Shown one piece after another: positions 34,275 through 43,954 of a stretch of DNA of 64,000 nucleotides. This DNA comes from CBDESM01 sp965205165. GTDB taxonomy: Bacteria > Chloroflexota > Dehalococcoidia > Bin125. The notes under the pieces are model-generated. The model ran no database searches and was not told the origin of the DNA. It saw only the letters and a program-made list of their open reading frames with translations. Position 1 is the first letter of the stretch; each line of letters begins with the position of its first letter. The DNA is taken from NCBI GenBank assembly GCA_965205165.1, contig OZ242037.1, positions 992,001-1,056,000 of the forward strand. The letters are read 5' to 3'. The position numbers and the translations under genes were made by a program.

Positions 34275-37200
34275 CTAGTCGCCGAACCAGACGGTGTCGT
34301 CGGGCAGGATGAAGAACGGCTGCGAGCCGGGCAGGGGGTTGCCGTCGACCTCGCCGTAGCGGATCCACTCGACCCCGTTCCAGAGCCAGACGATGCTCGC
34401 CTCGGCCGGGGCCGCGGCGTCGTCCAGCAGCTCGTCGGCCGTGGTCGCGGCCGTGCCGTGGTAGGTCGCCCAAGTGCTGGTCGAAGCTTGGCCGCTCCGG
34501 GTGTTGTACTCGAGCACCGGGCCAGCCGCGGCCGCGGCGGCGGGGAGGGCGGCGGTACGGGTGTCGAGCGCTTCGCTGGCCGACTTCAGGGCCGCTCCGG
34601 AACCGGCGCTGGCGGTGAGCACGGAGACGCCGTTGCCGACGACGGTGACGTTGGCGCTGACCTCGCCGTTCTTGGTCTGCGCGCGGCGCTGGCTGACGGC
34701 CGCGGTGTCGGGGTCGCCGTCGTGGTCGACATCGGCCGCGGCGGGGCTGGTCACGACGGCGCTGGGCGAGCCGCCGCCGGTGGCGGTGGTGCTGAAGGCG
34801 ACCCAGGTGCCGTCGGCGACGGGAACGCCGGCCGCGTCGACGACGGCGACCTCGGCGGTGAAGGTCTGCGCGAGGCCGGGCAGCGAGTCGGGGACGCTGA
34901 TGCTGAGGGTCGCGGGAGGGCCGCCGACGGCGAAGCCGGCTTCAGTGCGGCCGATGCCCGTGCCGGTCACGGTCGCGGTGTACGCGCCGGAGCCGAGCGG
35001 CTGGGAGGCGGGGGCGTTGACGATGATCTCGATGTTGCACTTGAGGCGCGCCTCATTGTCGCCGCCCTCGCACTTGACGGCGGCCGTATGGCTGGTCGCA
35101 GGAAGGGCTGCTCCGTTGACGCCGCGGACGGTGGCGGCGGCGTTGCGCGGCAGGGGAGCGGGGTTGCCGTTGGCGTCCTGAGCGCTGATCGGAATCAGGA
35201 TCTTGTCGCGGTCGTCGTTGGCGGTGGCGGAGGAGTGGACGCGGGGCATTTCCCCGCCGATGGCGAGCTCCGCGGCGTTGCCGGAGATGACGAGGTTGAC
35301 GGCCTCGGTGAAGGTGCTGCCGTCGGCGCCGACGACGGTGGCGCGGATCGTGGCGTCGCCGGGCTTGGCCGGGGCGTTGTACCGGAGGTCGATCTGCGCG
35401 GCCTTGCCGGGGTCGGCCTGGACGGCGGTGAAGAACGCGCCGCTGGTGGTCGAGATGGTGCAGCTGGTGGCGTTGGTGCAGCCCTGGCCGGTGAGCGTGC
35501 CGCCGCCGATCACGGTCACGGTGATCGCGGAGACGGCGCTGAGCTGCGAGGCTTGGCCGTTCTCATTGAGCAGGGCGAGGCGGATTTCGGAGCTGGTGGA
35601 GCCGATCCGGATCGGCGCGGTCGGAATGACGCCGTTGGCGCCGGGCTTGCGGCCGAAGGCGATGGCGTTGAGCTGGTCGATGGACCTGACGCCGATCCGG
35701 GCGCTGCCGAAGGCCTCGAAGAGGCGGACGGCGTGGGTGTTTTCGGGGCGCTCGACGCCGTTGTCGACGACGGAGCCGCGGATGCCCCAAGCCGGGCCGG
35801 CGCCGATCATCTGCCAGATCGGGAGGCTGGCGGTGAAGGTGAGGTCGCCGGAGGAGGCGTCGGCCGCGACCGTGATGGAGGGGGCGTTGCCCGCGGAGTC
35901 GGTCACGTAGCAGGTGCGGCCTTCGAGCCCGGAGGCGAGCGAGGCGGAGTCGATGCAGGTGAGGTGGTCGTAGGTCTTGCCGGAGTAGGCGCGGTCGAGG
36001 CGCAGGCGGCGGCCGCCGCTGTCGGCCCAGGTGGCGGGGCCTGAGATGATCAGGTACGCGCCGGTCATGTCGGCGGCCTGGGTCCGGTCGACCTGGCCCG
36101 AGCGAGCGGGGATGTCGGTGGTGCGGACGTAGGAATCGACGACCCAGGCGGCCGGAACCGGGCCGTAGCGGGCGCTGAGCGGGGGCGCGCCCGGGCCGTG
36201 CCAGACGAGGTCGCCGGGGTTGATGTCGAAATCGGTACCGCCGGCGGAGTAGGACTGCCAGTCCCAGTCGCTTTGGCGCTGGGGAAGGGCTTGGATGGTG
36301 CCGCGGGCCGCGGCGGGGATGCCCGGGGCCTGGTCGGCGAGGTACACGCTGGCGGGGATCGCGCGCGTGCCTGTTCGGCTGATTATGGAAATGAGTTCAA
36401 GGTCGGTCGAGGCTCCGTAGATGTACCGGGGGTACTCGAAGGTGCCGTCGGATTCGGAGTCGCGGTTGGTCCAGACGTCGTCGGGCGGAAGTTGGTAGCC
36501 GACGGCGACGGGGGAGGTCTGGCCGGGCGAGAGGATGCCGTCGGCGTCGCCGCGGGGGCGGGCGCGGATCACGATGGCGGGAGCGGGCGCGGCTTTGGCG
36601 GTGTAGCTGAAGTTGTAGGTGGTGGTGCCGTCGGCGAGGGTGAGGACGCCGCTGATGGTGACGTCGTTGGCGGAAGCATGGCGCAGGCGCAGGCTCGGCG
36701 GCCAGATCGGATCGGCATCGGCGATCGCGCCGCTGGTCTGGGCGGCGGTCAGCCCGTAGCGGGCGGCCTGCTGCAGCGCCGAGCGGTCGAGGACGAGGGT
36801 GCAGGATGCGGAGTCGGCGGTGCAGGAATGCGCGGTGCCGAGGAGTTGGAGTTCGCCGCCGCCGGCGGGGACGGTGAGCGCGACGGAGCTGATGTCCTCG
36901 TAGCGCGCGGGGCCGACGTAGCCGATGCCGCCGATCTTGAGGGAGCTGCTCCAGCGGAAGGGGATGCCGGTGGCGCGCTGGTAGCCGATCAGGAGGGTGA
37001 GCGAGTCGTCGGTGGCGCGCTGGCCGAGTTCGGCGATGATCATGGGGTCCGAGGCATCGCTGGAAAGGCGGGCGGCGGTGGCGACGGCGATGGTGATCGG
37101 GAAGCTGTTCTCGGCGACGAGGACGCGGTTGCCGCCGTAGTTCTTGTAGTACTTGGCGGCGATCGAGCCGTCGCCGGCCTTGGTGCCGATCACGGCGGGG

Positions 37201-38930
37201 CCGGTGCCGGCGTCGTGGTATTCGGTCCCGGTCGGATTGTCGACGGAGCGGTAGCGGTCGCCGAAGTATCTGAAGTCGAATTTGCACGCGCGGAGTTCCG
37301 CGGCCGTGCGGTCGCGGGGCGCGTCGACGAAGGGGTGCTCGGGGACGGCGGGGAGTTCGACCGGGCAGAGGTTGTGGTGGAAGACGATGGCATCGCCCGG
37401 GTTGGAGTCGGCGGGGACGTAGGAGACCTCGATCTCGTCGAAGTGCTCGGGGGCGTACTGAAGGGCGGCCGCGCCGGTTCCGTTGAAGTAGCCGGCCGAG
37501 TTGGGCGAGCCGCCGGCAAGGAGGCCCTGCGCGACGTAGAGGCGCTCGCCGATTTCGATGTCGCGGGAACAGTCGGTGCCGGCGTCGAGGACGCCGGTGC
37601 TGCTGACTTGGCAGGGGAGGCCGCTGTGAGTGGAGCCGTCGGGCAGCGCCATGGGCGATTCGAGCGTGCCCGGCTCGAACTTGGTCCGGACGCCGCTGGC
37701 GGCGCGGCTGGCGGACTGGTAGCGATGGACATGCGCGGTAAGGCGGTTGAAGAGGGTGCGGGTGATCAGGTCGTTGGGGTTGCCGACGGAGGCGTAGCGG
37801 TTGATCTGCAGCTCGACGACGTTGCCGGAGCCGGCGGTGCCGCCCGAGGCCCGCTGGGGGACTTTGAAGGCGAGGCTGATCGGCTTGATCGGCTCGGTGT
37901 CGGCCGCGCCGGTCTGCCCGGCCAGGCCCTGGTAGATCGACTTGGTGAGGAAGCACTGGTCGGTCCGGGTGTTGGAGCAGGGGAGGACGGTGGTTCCGTC
38001 GGACATGAAGAAGACGCTGCCGATCTGACCGTTGGTGAGATCCACGCGCCCGGACTGGCCGGTGGGGCGGTCGAAGATGCGGATCCAGATTCCGGAGAAC
38101 TGGTTGGTTCCCCAAGAGGCGTAGGTGGGGGAGGAGAAGCCGGAGATGTGGCCCGCGCCGACGGAGAGGCGGGCGTGCTGGATGTTGCCGCCGAGGTTGC
38201 CGGCGGCGTTGCTGAAGACGAAGTCGCCGGGGATGGGCTCGCCGTCGACGTTGAGCGGGGCGACGAGGACCCTGTTCGGGTCGACGCGGGTCCAGGTGCT
38301 GAAGGTCCAGACATTGCTGCTGCCGAGCCGGGTGGCGCCGGAGTTGGAGCCGGTGACGGTGTGCTTGACGCGCAGGATGATTTTCTCGTCGGTGACGGTG
38401 TTGGGAACTTTGAAACCGATGGTGATGGGCTTGATCACGGCGGAGTCGGCCGCGCCGGTTTGCCCGGCGAGGGCTTGGTAGGCCTGCTTGGAGATGAAGC
38501 AGCGGCTCCAGTCCTCGTTCTCGCTGCAAGGCGCGAGCGTGCCGCCGTCGGAGGCGACCCACCAAGTGCGGACCGCGGCGTAGGGGTGGAGGTTGGTTCC
38601 GTCGGGCGATTCGTGGAAGATGTCGAGGCGGCCGAAATCGAGGTAGGTGGGCGAGGCGTCGGTGTCGTGGGCGCTGGCGCGGAAGCTGATGCGGACGATG
38701 TTGACGTCGTCGGGATCGGCCGAGTAGTAGAGGCCGTCGGCGACTTCGCCGTCGGGGCCGATGCGCTCGAATTCGGCGGCGGGATGCAGGCTGAGGCCGG
38801 TTTGGGCGCCGGCGGGAGCGGGCGACAAGAGCGACAGGGCAGCGGCGATGAGCGCGGCGGCGACGGCGAGCGGCGCTGCGAACCGCATGAGCGGCGCAAC
38901 GCCGCGGGCTTGGAAGTCCTCGTTCTGCAT
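34275..38930 (-). CDS. giant secreted/surface protein B of the tandem family
   Basis: 1551 residues, the longest of the four. The signal peptide is MRFAAPLAVAAALIAAALSL from M15, with cleavage after PAPAGA. ATG 38930 is kept because a G-rich run precedes it, and M15 has no ribosome-binding site. Two N-terminal modules each carry AYQALAGQTGAAD- or YQGLAGQTGAAD-type motifs followed by IKPI. B and C, but not A and D, have an extra central block (LPQRQSDWDWQSYSAGGTDF ... ARYGPVPAAW). The C-terminal Ig-like segment from EQLNAIAFGRKPG-type sequence onward is very close to that of A. The terminal domain reads SIVWLWNGVEWIRYGEVDG and ends DDTVWFGD. Confidence 0.82.
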   Translation of the reverse strand: MQNEDFQARGVAPLMRFAAPLAVAAALIAAALSLLSPAPAGAQTGLSLHPAAEFERIGPDGEVADGLYYSADPDDVNIVRISFRASAHDTDASPTYLDFGRLDIFHESPDGTNLHPYAAVRTWWVASDGGTLAPCSENEDWSRCFISKQAYQALAGQTGAADSAVIKPITIGFKVPNTVTDEKIILRVKHTVTGSNSGATRLGSSNVWTFSTWTRVDPNRVLVAPLNVDGEPIPGDFVFSNAAGNLGGNIQHARLSVGAGHISGFSSPTYASWGTNQFSGIWIRIFDRPTGQSGRVDLTNGQIGSVFFMSDGTTVLPCSNTRTDQCFLTKSIYQGLAGQTGAADTEPIKPISLAFKVPQRASGGTAGSGNVVELQINRYASVGNPNDLITRTLFNRLTAHVHRYQSASRAASGVRTKFEPGTLESPMALPDGSTHSGLPCQVSSTGVLDAGTDCSRDIEIGERLYVAQGLLAGGSPNSAGYFNGTGAAALQYAPEHFDEIEVSYVPADSNPGDAIVFHHNLCPVELPAVPEHPFVDAPRDRTAAELRACKFDFRYFGDRYRSVDNPTGTEYHDAGTGPAVIGTKAGDGSIAAKYYKNYGGNRVLVAENSFPITIAVATAARLSSDASDPMIIAELGQRATDDSLTLLIGYQRATGIPFRWSSSLKIGGIGYVGPARYEDISSVALTVPAGGGELQLLGTAHSCTADSASCTLVLDRSALQQAARYGLTAAQTSGAIADADPIWPPSLRLRHASANDVTISGVLTLADGTTTYNFSYTAKAAPAPAIVIRARPRGDADGILSPGQTSPVAVGYQLPPDDVWTNRDSESDGTFEYPRYIYGASTDLELISIISRTGTRAIPASVYLADQAPGIPAAARGTIQALPQRQSDWDWQSYSAGGTDFDINPGDLVWHGPGAPPLSARYGPVPAAWVVDSYVRTTDIPARSGQVDRTQAADMTGAYLIISGPATWADSGGRRLRLDRAYSGKTYDHLTCIDSASLASGLEGRTCYVTDSAGNAPSITVAADASSGDLTFTASLPIWQMIGAGPAWGIRGSVVDNGVERPENTHAVRLFEAFGSARIGVRSIDQLNAIAFGRKPGANGVIPTAPIRIGSTSSEIRLALLNENGQASQLSAVSAITVTVIGGGTLTGQGCTNATSCTISTTSGAFFTAVQADPGKAAQIDLRYNAPAKPGDATIRATVVGADGSTFTEAVNLVISGNAAELAIGGEMPRVHSSATANDDRDKILIPISAQDANGNPAPLPRNAAATVRGVNGAALPATSHTAAVKCEGGDNEARLKCNIEIIVNAPASQPLGSGAYTATVTGTGIGRTEAGFAVGGPPATLSISVPDSLPGLAQTFTAEVAVVDAAGVPVADGTWVAFSTTATGGGSPSAVVTSPAAADVDHDGDPDTAAVSQRRAQTKNGEVSANVTVVGNGVSVLTASAGSGAALKSASEALDTRTAALPAAAAAAGPVLEYNTRSGQASTSTWATYHGTAATTADELLDDAAAPAEASIVWLWNGVEWIRYGEVDGNPLPGSQPFFILPDDTVWFGD

Positions 38931-38982
38931 GCAGCCCCCCCAAACGATTCGGCCGAAAAAAAATCGGCTCGATCCACTTAAT

Positions 38983-39012
38983 ATTGAGGGGGGGGGGGGG
39001 GTCTTAAGTCAA
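38983..39012 (-). promoter_or_regulatory. phase-variable-type promoter of gene B (C14 spacer tract)
   Basis: On the minus strand: -35 TTGACT (39007-39012), an 18-base spacer of TAAGA plus C residues, and -10 CTCAAT (38983-38988). The whole C run covers 38988-39001 (14 bases), so its last base is the first base of the -10 box. This is the most divergent -35 of the four but with the same spacing. Confidence 0.7.
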
Positions 39013-39088
39013 GCCTGAACAGGCAGATATCCGTGAAAGTTAACGCGCCTTTTACGGGAGATTCGGCTTATGGAGCAGGGAAACCGAC

Positions 39089-39117
39089 GCAGCCCCCGCC
39101 GCTGGGGCGGGGGCTGC
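39089..39117 (-). terminator. intrinsic terminator of gene C
   Basis: Twelve-base perfect stem GCAGCCCCCGCC (39089-39100) with 39106-39117 and a five-base loop. It is followed on the minus strand by GTCGGTTTCCC. It starts 51 bases after the gene C stop. Confidence 0.75.
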
Positions 39118-39167
39118 GCAGTGGACGGCGCAGCGGGGGCCGCCAGGGGGGTGGCGGCCCCGCGCCG

Positions 39168-42100
39168 CTAGTCGCCGAACCAGATGGTGTCGTCGGGCAG
39201 GATGAAGAACGGCTGCGAGCCGGGCAGCGGGCTGCCGTCGACCTCGCCGTAGCGGATCCACTCGACCCCGTTCCAGAGCCAGACGATGCTCGCGGCGGCG
39301 GGCGCCTCGGCGTGGCCGATCAGCTCGTCGGCGGTGGTCGCGGCGGCGCCGCGGTAGGTCGCCCAGCTGCTGGTCGTCGCTTGGCCGCTCTGGGTGTTGT
39401 ACACGAGCACGGGGCCGGCCGGTTCGGCCGAGACGGCCGCGGCGGCGCGGGTGTCGAGCGGCTCGCTGGCCTGCTTGTTGTTGGCGCTCGCGGTGAGCAC
39501 GCTGATGCCGTTGCCGACGATCGTGATGTTCGCGCTCGCCTCGCCGTTCTTGGTCTGCGCTCGCCGCTGCTTGACGGTCGCGGTGTCCGCGTCGTTGTCG
39601 TGATCGACGTCGGCCTCGGCCGGGCTGGTCACGACCGCGCTGGGGTTGCCGCCGCCGGTCGCGGCGGTGCTGAACTGCACCCACGTGCCGTCGGCGACGG
39701 GGACGCCCGCCTTGTCGACGACGCTGACCGTCGCGGTGAAGGTCTGCGCCAGGTTCGGCAGCGTGTCGGGGATGGCGAGGCTCAGCGTCTCGGCCGGGCC
39801 GCCGACGGCGAAGCCCACGTCGGTGCGGCTGATGCCGGTGCCGGTCACCCTCGCGGTGTACGCGCCGGAGGCGAGCGGCTGGCTGGCCGAGGCGGTGATC
39901 ACGATCTCGATCTGGCACCTGAGCCGCGTGATGTCGTCGCCGCCCTCGCACTTGATGGTCGACGTGTGGCTGCCCGACGGCAGCGCCGCGCCGCCGACGC
40001 CCAGCACCTCCGCGGCCGCGTTCCGCGGCATCGGCGCGGGGTTGCCGTTGGCGTCGCGCGCGCTGATCGGAATCACGATCTTGTCGCGGTCGTCGTTGTC
40101 CGTGGCCGACGAGTGGACCCGCGGCATCTCGGCGCCCACGGCCAGATCCCGGGCGGAGCCGGAGATGACCAACTCCAAGGTCTCGGCGAAGGTCGTCCCG
40201 TCCGTGCCGACCACGCTGGCGCGGACGCTGGCATCGCCCGGCGTGGACGGCGCGTTGAAGGTCAGGTCGATCTCGGCGGTCTTGCGCGGGTTGGCCTTGA
40301 CGGCGTCGAACAGCGGGCCGCTGGCGGCCGAGAGCGTGCAGCTGACGGCGTTGGTGCAGCCCAGGCCGGTGAGCGTGCCGCCGCCGACCACGGTCACGGT
40401 GATCGACGAGACGGCGCTGAGCTGCGAGGGCTGCCCGTTCGCGTTGCGCAGCGCCAGGCGCACGCCGGACCGGCTCGAACCGATCGCGATCGGCCCGCTC
40501 TGCGTGACCCCGTTGCCGTCCGGCGTGCGGGCGAGCGAAACGGCGTCGAGCTGCGCAATCGAATCGACCTTGAATATGGCGCTGCCGAAGGCGCTGGTCC
40601 GGCGCAGGGCGTGGGTGTTGGACGGGCGCCCGAGCCCGTTGCCGAGCAGGGTCGGGCCGCGGTCGTTCGGCGCCGCGCCGACCAGCACGTAGAGCGGCAG
40701 GTCGGCCGTGATCCGGACGTCATCGGAGGCGCCGGAGTCGACCGTGATCGAGGGCGCGTTGCCGGCGGCGTCGACGACGTAGCAGGTGCGGCCTTCGAGG
40801 TTGGCATTGAGCGTGGCCGAGTTGACGCACTTGACGTGCGTGTAGTCCGAGTAATCGAGCCGCAGCCGCTTGCCGCCGGTCTCGGTCCAAGTGGCGGGCC
40901 CGGTGATCTGGAGGTACGCGTCGGTCATCACGCCCGGCTGGATGTAATCGACGTCGCCGGCGGGCACGGGCGTGGCGAACGTCCGCGTGTACCCCTCCTC
41001 CGTGATCGCCCACGTGCCGGGAACCGGGCTGTAGCGGTAGCTGAGCGGGGGCGCGTCCGCGCCGAGCCAGACCTGATCCGCCGGGTTGACCTCGAAGTCG
41101 GTCTCGCCCGCGGAGTAGGTCGTCCAGACCCAGTCGCTCTGCCGCGCCGGCAGCACCTGGATCGCCGACCCGTCGAGGTCTTCGTTCGCGTCGGCGGACT
41201 CGGTCAGCAGCACGCTGGCGTTCTTGGCATTCTCCTCCGCGAATTTGCCGAGGAAGCCGCCGTTGCCGGAGGAGGGGCGGTCAACCCAGGCGGGGATTTG
41301 GTAGCCCACGGTGATGGCGGCGGACTGCCCGGGCGCGAGGATCCCGTCCGAATCGCCGCGGAGGTAGGCCGCGACGGTCGCGCCCGCGGCGTTCGGGGCG
41401 GCCTTGGCGGTGTAGCTGAAGTTGTGCGTGTTGGGAGTGCCGCTGGAGATGGTCAGGACGCCGCTGATGGTCACGTCGCGGGACGCCGCGCCGTGCAGCA
41501 GCAGCCGCGTGCGCCAGATGGCGTCGGAGTCGGCGATGCCGGGCGCGCCGTCCGCCGGGGTGTAGCCGTAGCGCGCGGCCAGCTTGAGGTCTTCCTTGCC
41601 GAGCGTGATCGTGCAGGCGGCGGAGCCGGCGGTGCAGCTGCGCCCGGTGCCGAGCACGTCGAGCGTCCCCCCGCCCGCCGGAACGGTGAGCGCGACGGAC
41701 TCGACGTCCTGATAGCGGGCGAACCCGTAGTAGCCGCTCCCGGCGGTGTCGCGCGTCATGGGCCAGAACGCGGGAATGCCGCGCCGGCGTTCGTAGCCGA
41801 TCCGCAGGGTGAGCGGCCCGCCGCCGTCGGCTTGGCCGATCCCGGCCGTGATCAGCGGCGCGTCCGCCGCGCTCAGCAGGTTCGCGCGGGTGGCGGCAGC
41901 GATGGTGAGCGTGAATTTGTTCGTGGCGACGTCCACGCCGTCCTTGCGGTACGTGACGGCGAGATCGCCGGTGCCGGCCTTGATCCCGACCACCTGGGGC
42001 CCGGTGCCGCTATCCCAATAGGGGGCGCCGGACGGGTTGGCGGCGCTGCGGTAGGCGTTGCCGTAGTAGGCGTGGTTCCACTTGCAGACGCGGAGCTTCT

Positions 42101-43700
42101 CGGCGATGCGGTCGCGGGGCGCGTCGACGAAGGGGTGCTCGGGGCTGCCGGCCGGGATTTCGACCGGGCAGAGGGTGCCGCCGGAGATCACGACGTCTCC
42201 CCCGCCCGCGCCCGCCGTCGGGGTGAACGAGATTTCGATTTCGTCGAAATGATCGAAGCCGTACTGGAGCCAGGCGCTGCCGGTGCGGTTCCAGCGTCCG
42301 GTAGTGTCGGCGGTGCCGCCGCGGGTGAGGATCGAGGCCACGTACATGTCCTCGCCCACTTCGAGGTCGCGCGTGCAGTCGGTGCCGGTGCTGGTCGGGC
42401 GGCACCAAGTCGCCGAGTGGCTTGATCCGTCGGGAAGCGGGTCGCCCGGTTCGAGCGGGGTGCGGGTGTTGGTGCCGTCGACGCGGCTGGCCGCCTGCAA
42501 GCGGAACACGTGCCCGATCATCCGGGTGAACACCGTGTTGACCACCCGGCTCCCGCTGAAGAGGCCGACACCCTGATCGTTCTGCGCTCCGATCCGGTTG
42601 AGGTTGAGCGTGACCGTCTCGGGCGTGGTGGCGAAATCGGTGCCGCCCGAGTCCGCGGACGGCACCTTGAAGGCGATCCGGATGGGCTTGATCTGGACGG
42701 TGTCCGGCTCGCCGGCCTGCCCCGCCAGCGCCTTCCACACGTCCTTGGTGATGCGGCAGTCATTGCTGGTGCTGGAGTTGCAGCCGAGCGGAGTGGTCCC
42801 GTCCGCCTTGAAGAACGCGTTCGCAGCTTGGCCGCCCACCAAGTTCCTCATCGATCCGCTGATCTCGCCGTTGATCCGGAGGTAGGTGCCGGCGTTGTTC
42901 GCGGTGCCCCATCGCTCGTAGGTGGCGGACTCGAAGCCGGGGATGTGGCTGCCGCCGACGGAGATCCTGACATGCACGAGGTTGTCGCCGAGGTTGCCGT
43001 CCGCGTTGCTGAACACGTACTCGGGGATGACCTCGCCGTCGGCGGTGAGCGCGGCGACGATGGCGCGGTGCTTGTCGACCCGGGTCCACCTGCTGTTCTG
43101 CCACTGATTGCTGGTGCTGGGCCGCGTGGCGCTGCTCGTGTCGTGCTTGCTCTGGAGCACGATCTGATCGTGCCCGACGGAGCTCGGAATCTTGAAGCCG
43201 ATCAAGATCGGCCCGATCACGGCGTCGTCGCCGGCCCCGGTCTGCCCGGCCAGGGCCTGGTACTCGGTCTTGCTGATCCGGCAGCGGTGGCTGTCATCGT
43301 TGCAGGCCGCGAGGGCCGTCCCGTCGGCGGTGAACCACCAACCGCTGCGGACCGCCGTGCCGGGATGGAGGTTGGACCGGCTGGGGGACTCGAAGAAGAG
43401 CTCGAGCCGCCCGAAATCGCGGTAGGTGGCCGGGCCCACGGCGTCGTAGCGGCCGGGCACGAAGTGGATGCGGAGGTGGTGGAGGAAGGCGGAATCGGCC
43501 GCCTTGTAGTAGAAGCCCCCCAAGACGTCGCCGTCGGCGTTGGCGCGCTGATGCCGCTGACTGGGGTTGACGCTCAATGATTGGGCGTCGGCCGGCGCGC
43601 TGGCGAAGATCGCCGCAGCCAGGACCGCGAGGGCGAACGCGACCGCGATCAGTCGGAAATTGCGGACTCGGCGCAGGCAGGCGGTATCGGCGCTCTCCAT
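39168..43700 (-). CDS. giant secreted/surface protein C of the tandem family
   Basis: 1510 residues. ATG 43700 is chosen because GAGGAGG lies five bases upstream. ATG 43730 would add ten residues without such a site. The signal peptide hydrophobic core is FRLIAVAFALAVLAAAIF, with likely cleavage after APADA. The modules contain EYQALAGQTGAGD and VWKALAGQAGEPD, each followed by an I-PI-I strand. It shares with B the central QSDWVWTTYSAGETDFEVN block and VPGTWA. Paired cysteines recur (CTNAVSCTLS; SCTAGSAACTITL), consistent with an extracytoplasmic disulphide-bonded protein. The terminal domain is ATTSSWATYRGAAATTADEL ... DDTIWFGD. Confidence 0.82.
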   Translation of the reverse strand: MESADTACLRRVRNFRLIAVAFALAVLAAAIFASAPADAQSLSVNPSQRHQRANADGDVLGGFYYKAADSAFLHHLRIHFVPGRYDAVGPATYRDFGRLELFFESPSRSNLHPGTAVRSGWWFTADGTALAACNDDSHRCRISKTEYQALAGQTGAGDDAVIGPILIGFKIPSSVGHDQIVLQSKHDTSSATRPSTSNQWQNSRWTRVDKHRAIVAALTADGEVIPEYVFSNADGNLGDNLVHVRISVGGSHIPGFESATYERWGTANNAGTYLRINGEISGSMRNLVGGQAANAFFKADGTTPLGCNSSTSNDCRITKDVWKALAGQAGEPDTVQIKPIRIAFKVPSADSGGTDFATTPETVTLNLNRIGAQNDQGVGLFSGSRVVNTVFTRMIGHVFRLQAASRVDGTNTRTPLEPGDPLPDGSSHSATWCRPTSTGTDCTRDLEVGEDMYVASILTRGGTADTTGRWNRTGSAWLQYGFDHFDEIEISFTPTAGAGGGDVVISGGTLCPVEIPAGSPEHPFVDAPRDRIAEKLRVCKWNHAYYGNAYRSAANPSGAPYWDSGTGPQVVGIKAGTGDLAVTYRKDGVDVATNKFTLTIAAATRANLLSAADAPLITAGIGQADGGGPLTLRIGYERRRGIPAFWPMTRDTAGSGYYGFARYQDVESVALTVPAGGGTLDVLGTGRSCTAGSAACTITLGKEDLKLAARYGYTPADGAPGIADSDAIWRTRLLLHGAASRDVTISGVLTISSGTPNTHNFSYTAKAAPNAAGATVAAYLRGDSDGILAPGQSAAITVGYQIPAWVDRPSSGNGGFLGKFAEENAKNASVLLTESADANEDLDGSAIQVLPARQSDWVWTTYSAGETDFEVNPADQVWLGADAPPLSYRYSPVPGTWAITEEGYTRTFATPVPAGDVDYIQPGVMTDAYLQITGPATWTETGGKRLRLDYSDYTHVKCVNSATLNANLEGRTCYVVDAAGNAPSITVDSGASDDVRITADLPLYVLVGAAPNDRGPTLLGNGLGRPSNTHALRRTSAFGSAIFKVDSIAQLDAVSLARTPDGNGVTQSGPIAIGSSRSGVRLALRNANGQPSQLSAVSSITVTVVGGGTLTGLGCTNAVSCTLSAASGPLFDAVKANPRKTAEIDLTFNAPSTPGDASVRASVVGTDGTTFAETLELVISGSARDLAVGAEMPRVHSSATDNDDRDKIVIPISARDANGNPAPMPRNAAAEVLGVGGAALPSGSHTSTIKCEGGDDITRLRCQIEIVITASASQPLASGAYTARVTGTGISRTDVGFAVGGPAETLSLAIPDTLPNLAQTFTATVSVVDKAGVPVADGTWVQFSTAATGGGNPSAVVTSPAEADVDHDNDADTATVKQRRAQTKNGEASANITIVGNGISVLTASANNKQASEPLDTRAAAAVSAEPAGPVLVYNTQSGQATTSSWATYRGAAATTADELIGHAEAPAAASIVWLWNGVEWIRYGEVDGSPLPGSQPFFILPDDTIWFGD

Positions 43701-43760
43701 GGGACCTCCTCGGGGATCTCCAGCAAACATTCAGCCAGATCACGCTAGATCACTGCTAAC

Positions 43761-43790
43761 ATTGAAGGGGGGGGGGGGCTCTTGTGTCAA
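43761..43790 (-). promoter_or_regulatory. phase-variable-type promoter of gene C (C12 spacer tract)
   Basis: On the minus strand: -35 TTGACA (43785-43790), an 18-base spacer containing 12 consecutive C (43767-43778), and -10 TTCAAT (43761-43766), the best -10 of the set. Upstream, CCAATTGTG is duplicated with a 10-base period compared with the gene D promoter. Confidence 0.75.
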
Positions 43791-43868
43791 GCCCCAATTG
43801 TGTCCCAATTGTGGATAGTTAACGAGGACTTTACGGGCGCTTGCCCGCTCAAAAGCGCCGAAGATGAA

Positions 43869-43898
43869 GGAACCCCCGCCGGGAATGGCGGGGGTTCC
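43869..43898 (-). terminator. intrinsic terminator of gene D
   Basis: Twelve-base perfect stem GGAACCCCCGCC (43869-43880) with 43887-43898 and a six-base loop. It is followed on the minus strand by TTCATCTTCGG. It starts 57 bases after the gene D stop. Confidence 0.75.
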
Positions 43899-43954
43899 AA
43901 GGTGGACGGCGAGCGGCGGGGGCCGCCGGGGGGAGGGGCGGAGGCCCCGCGCCG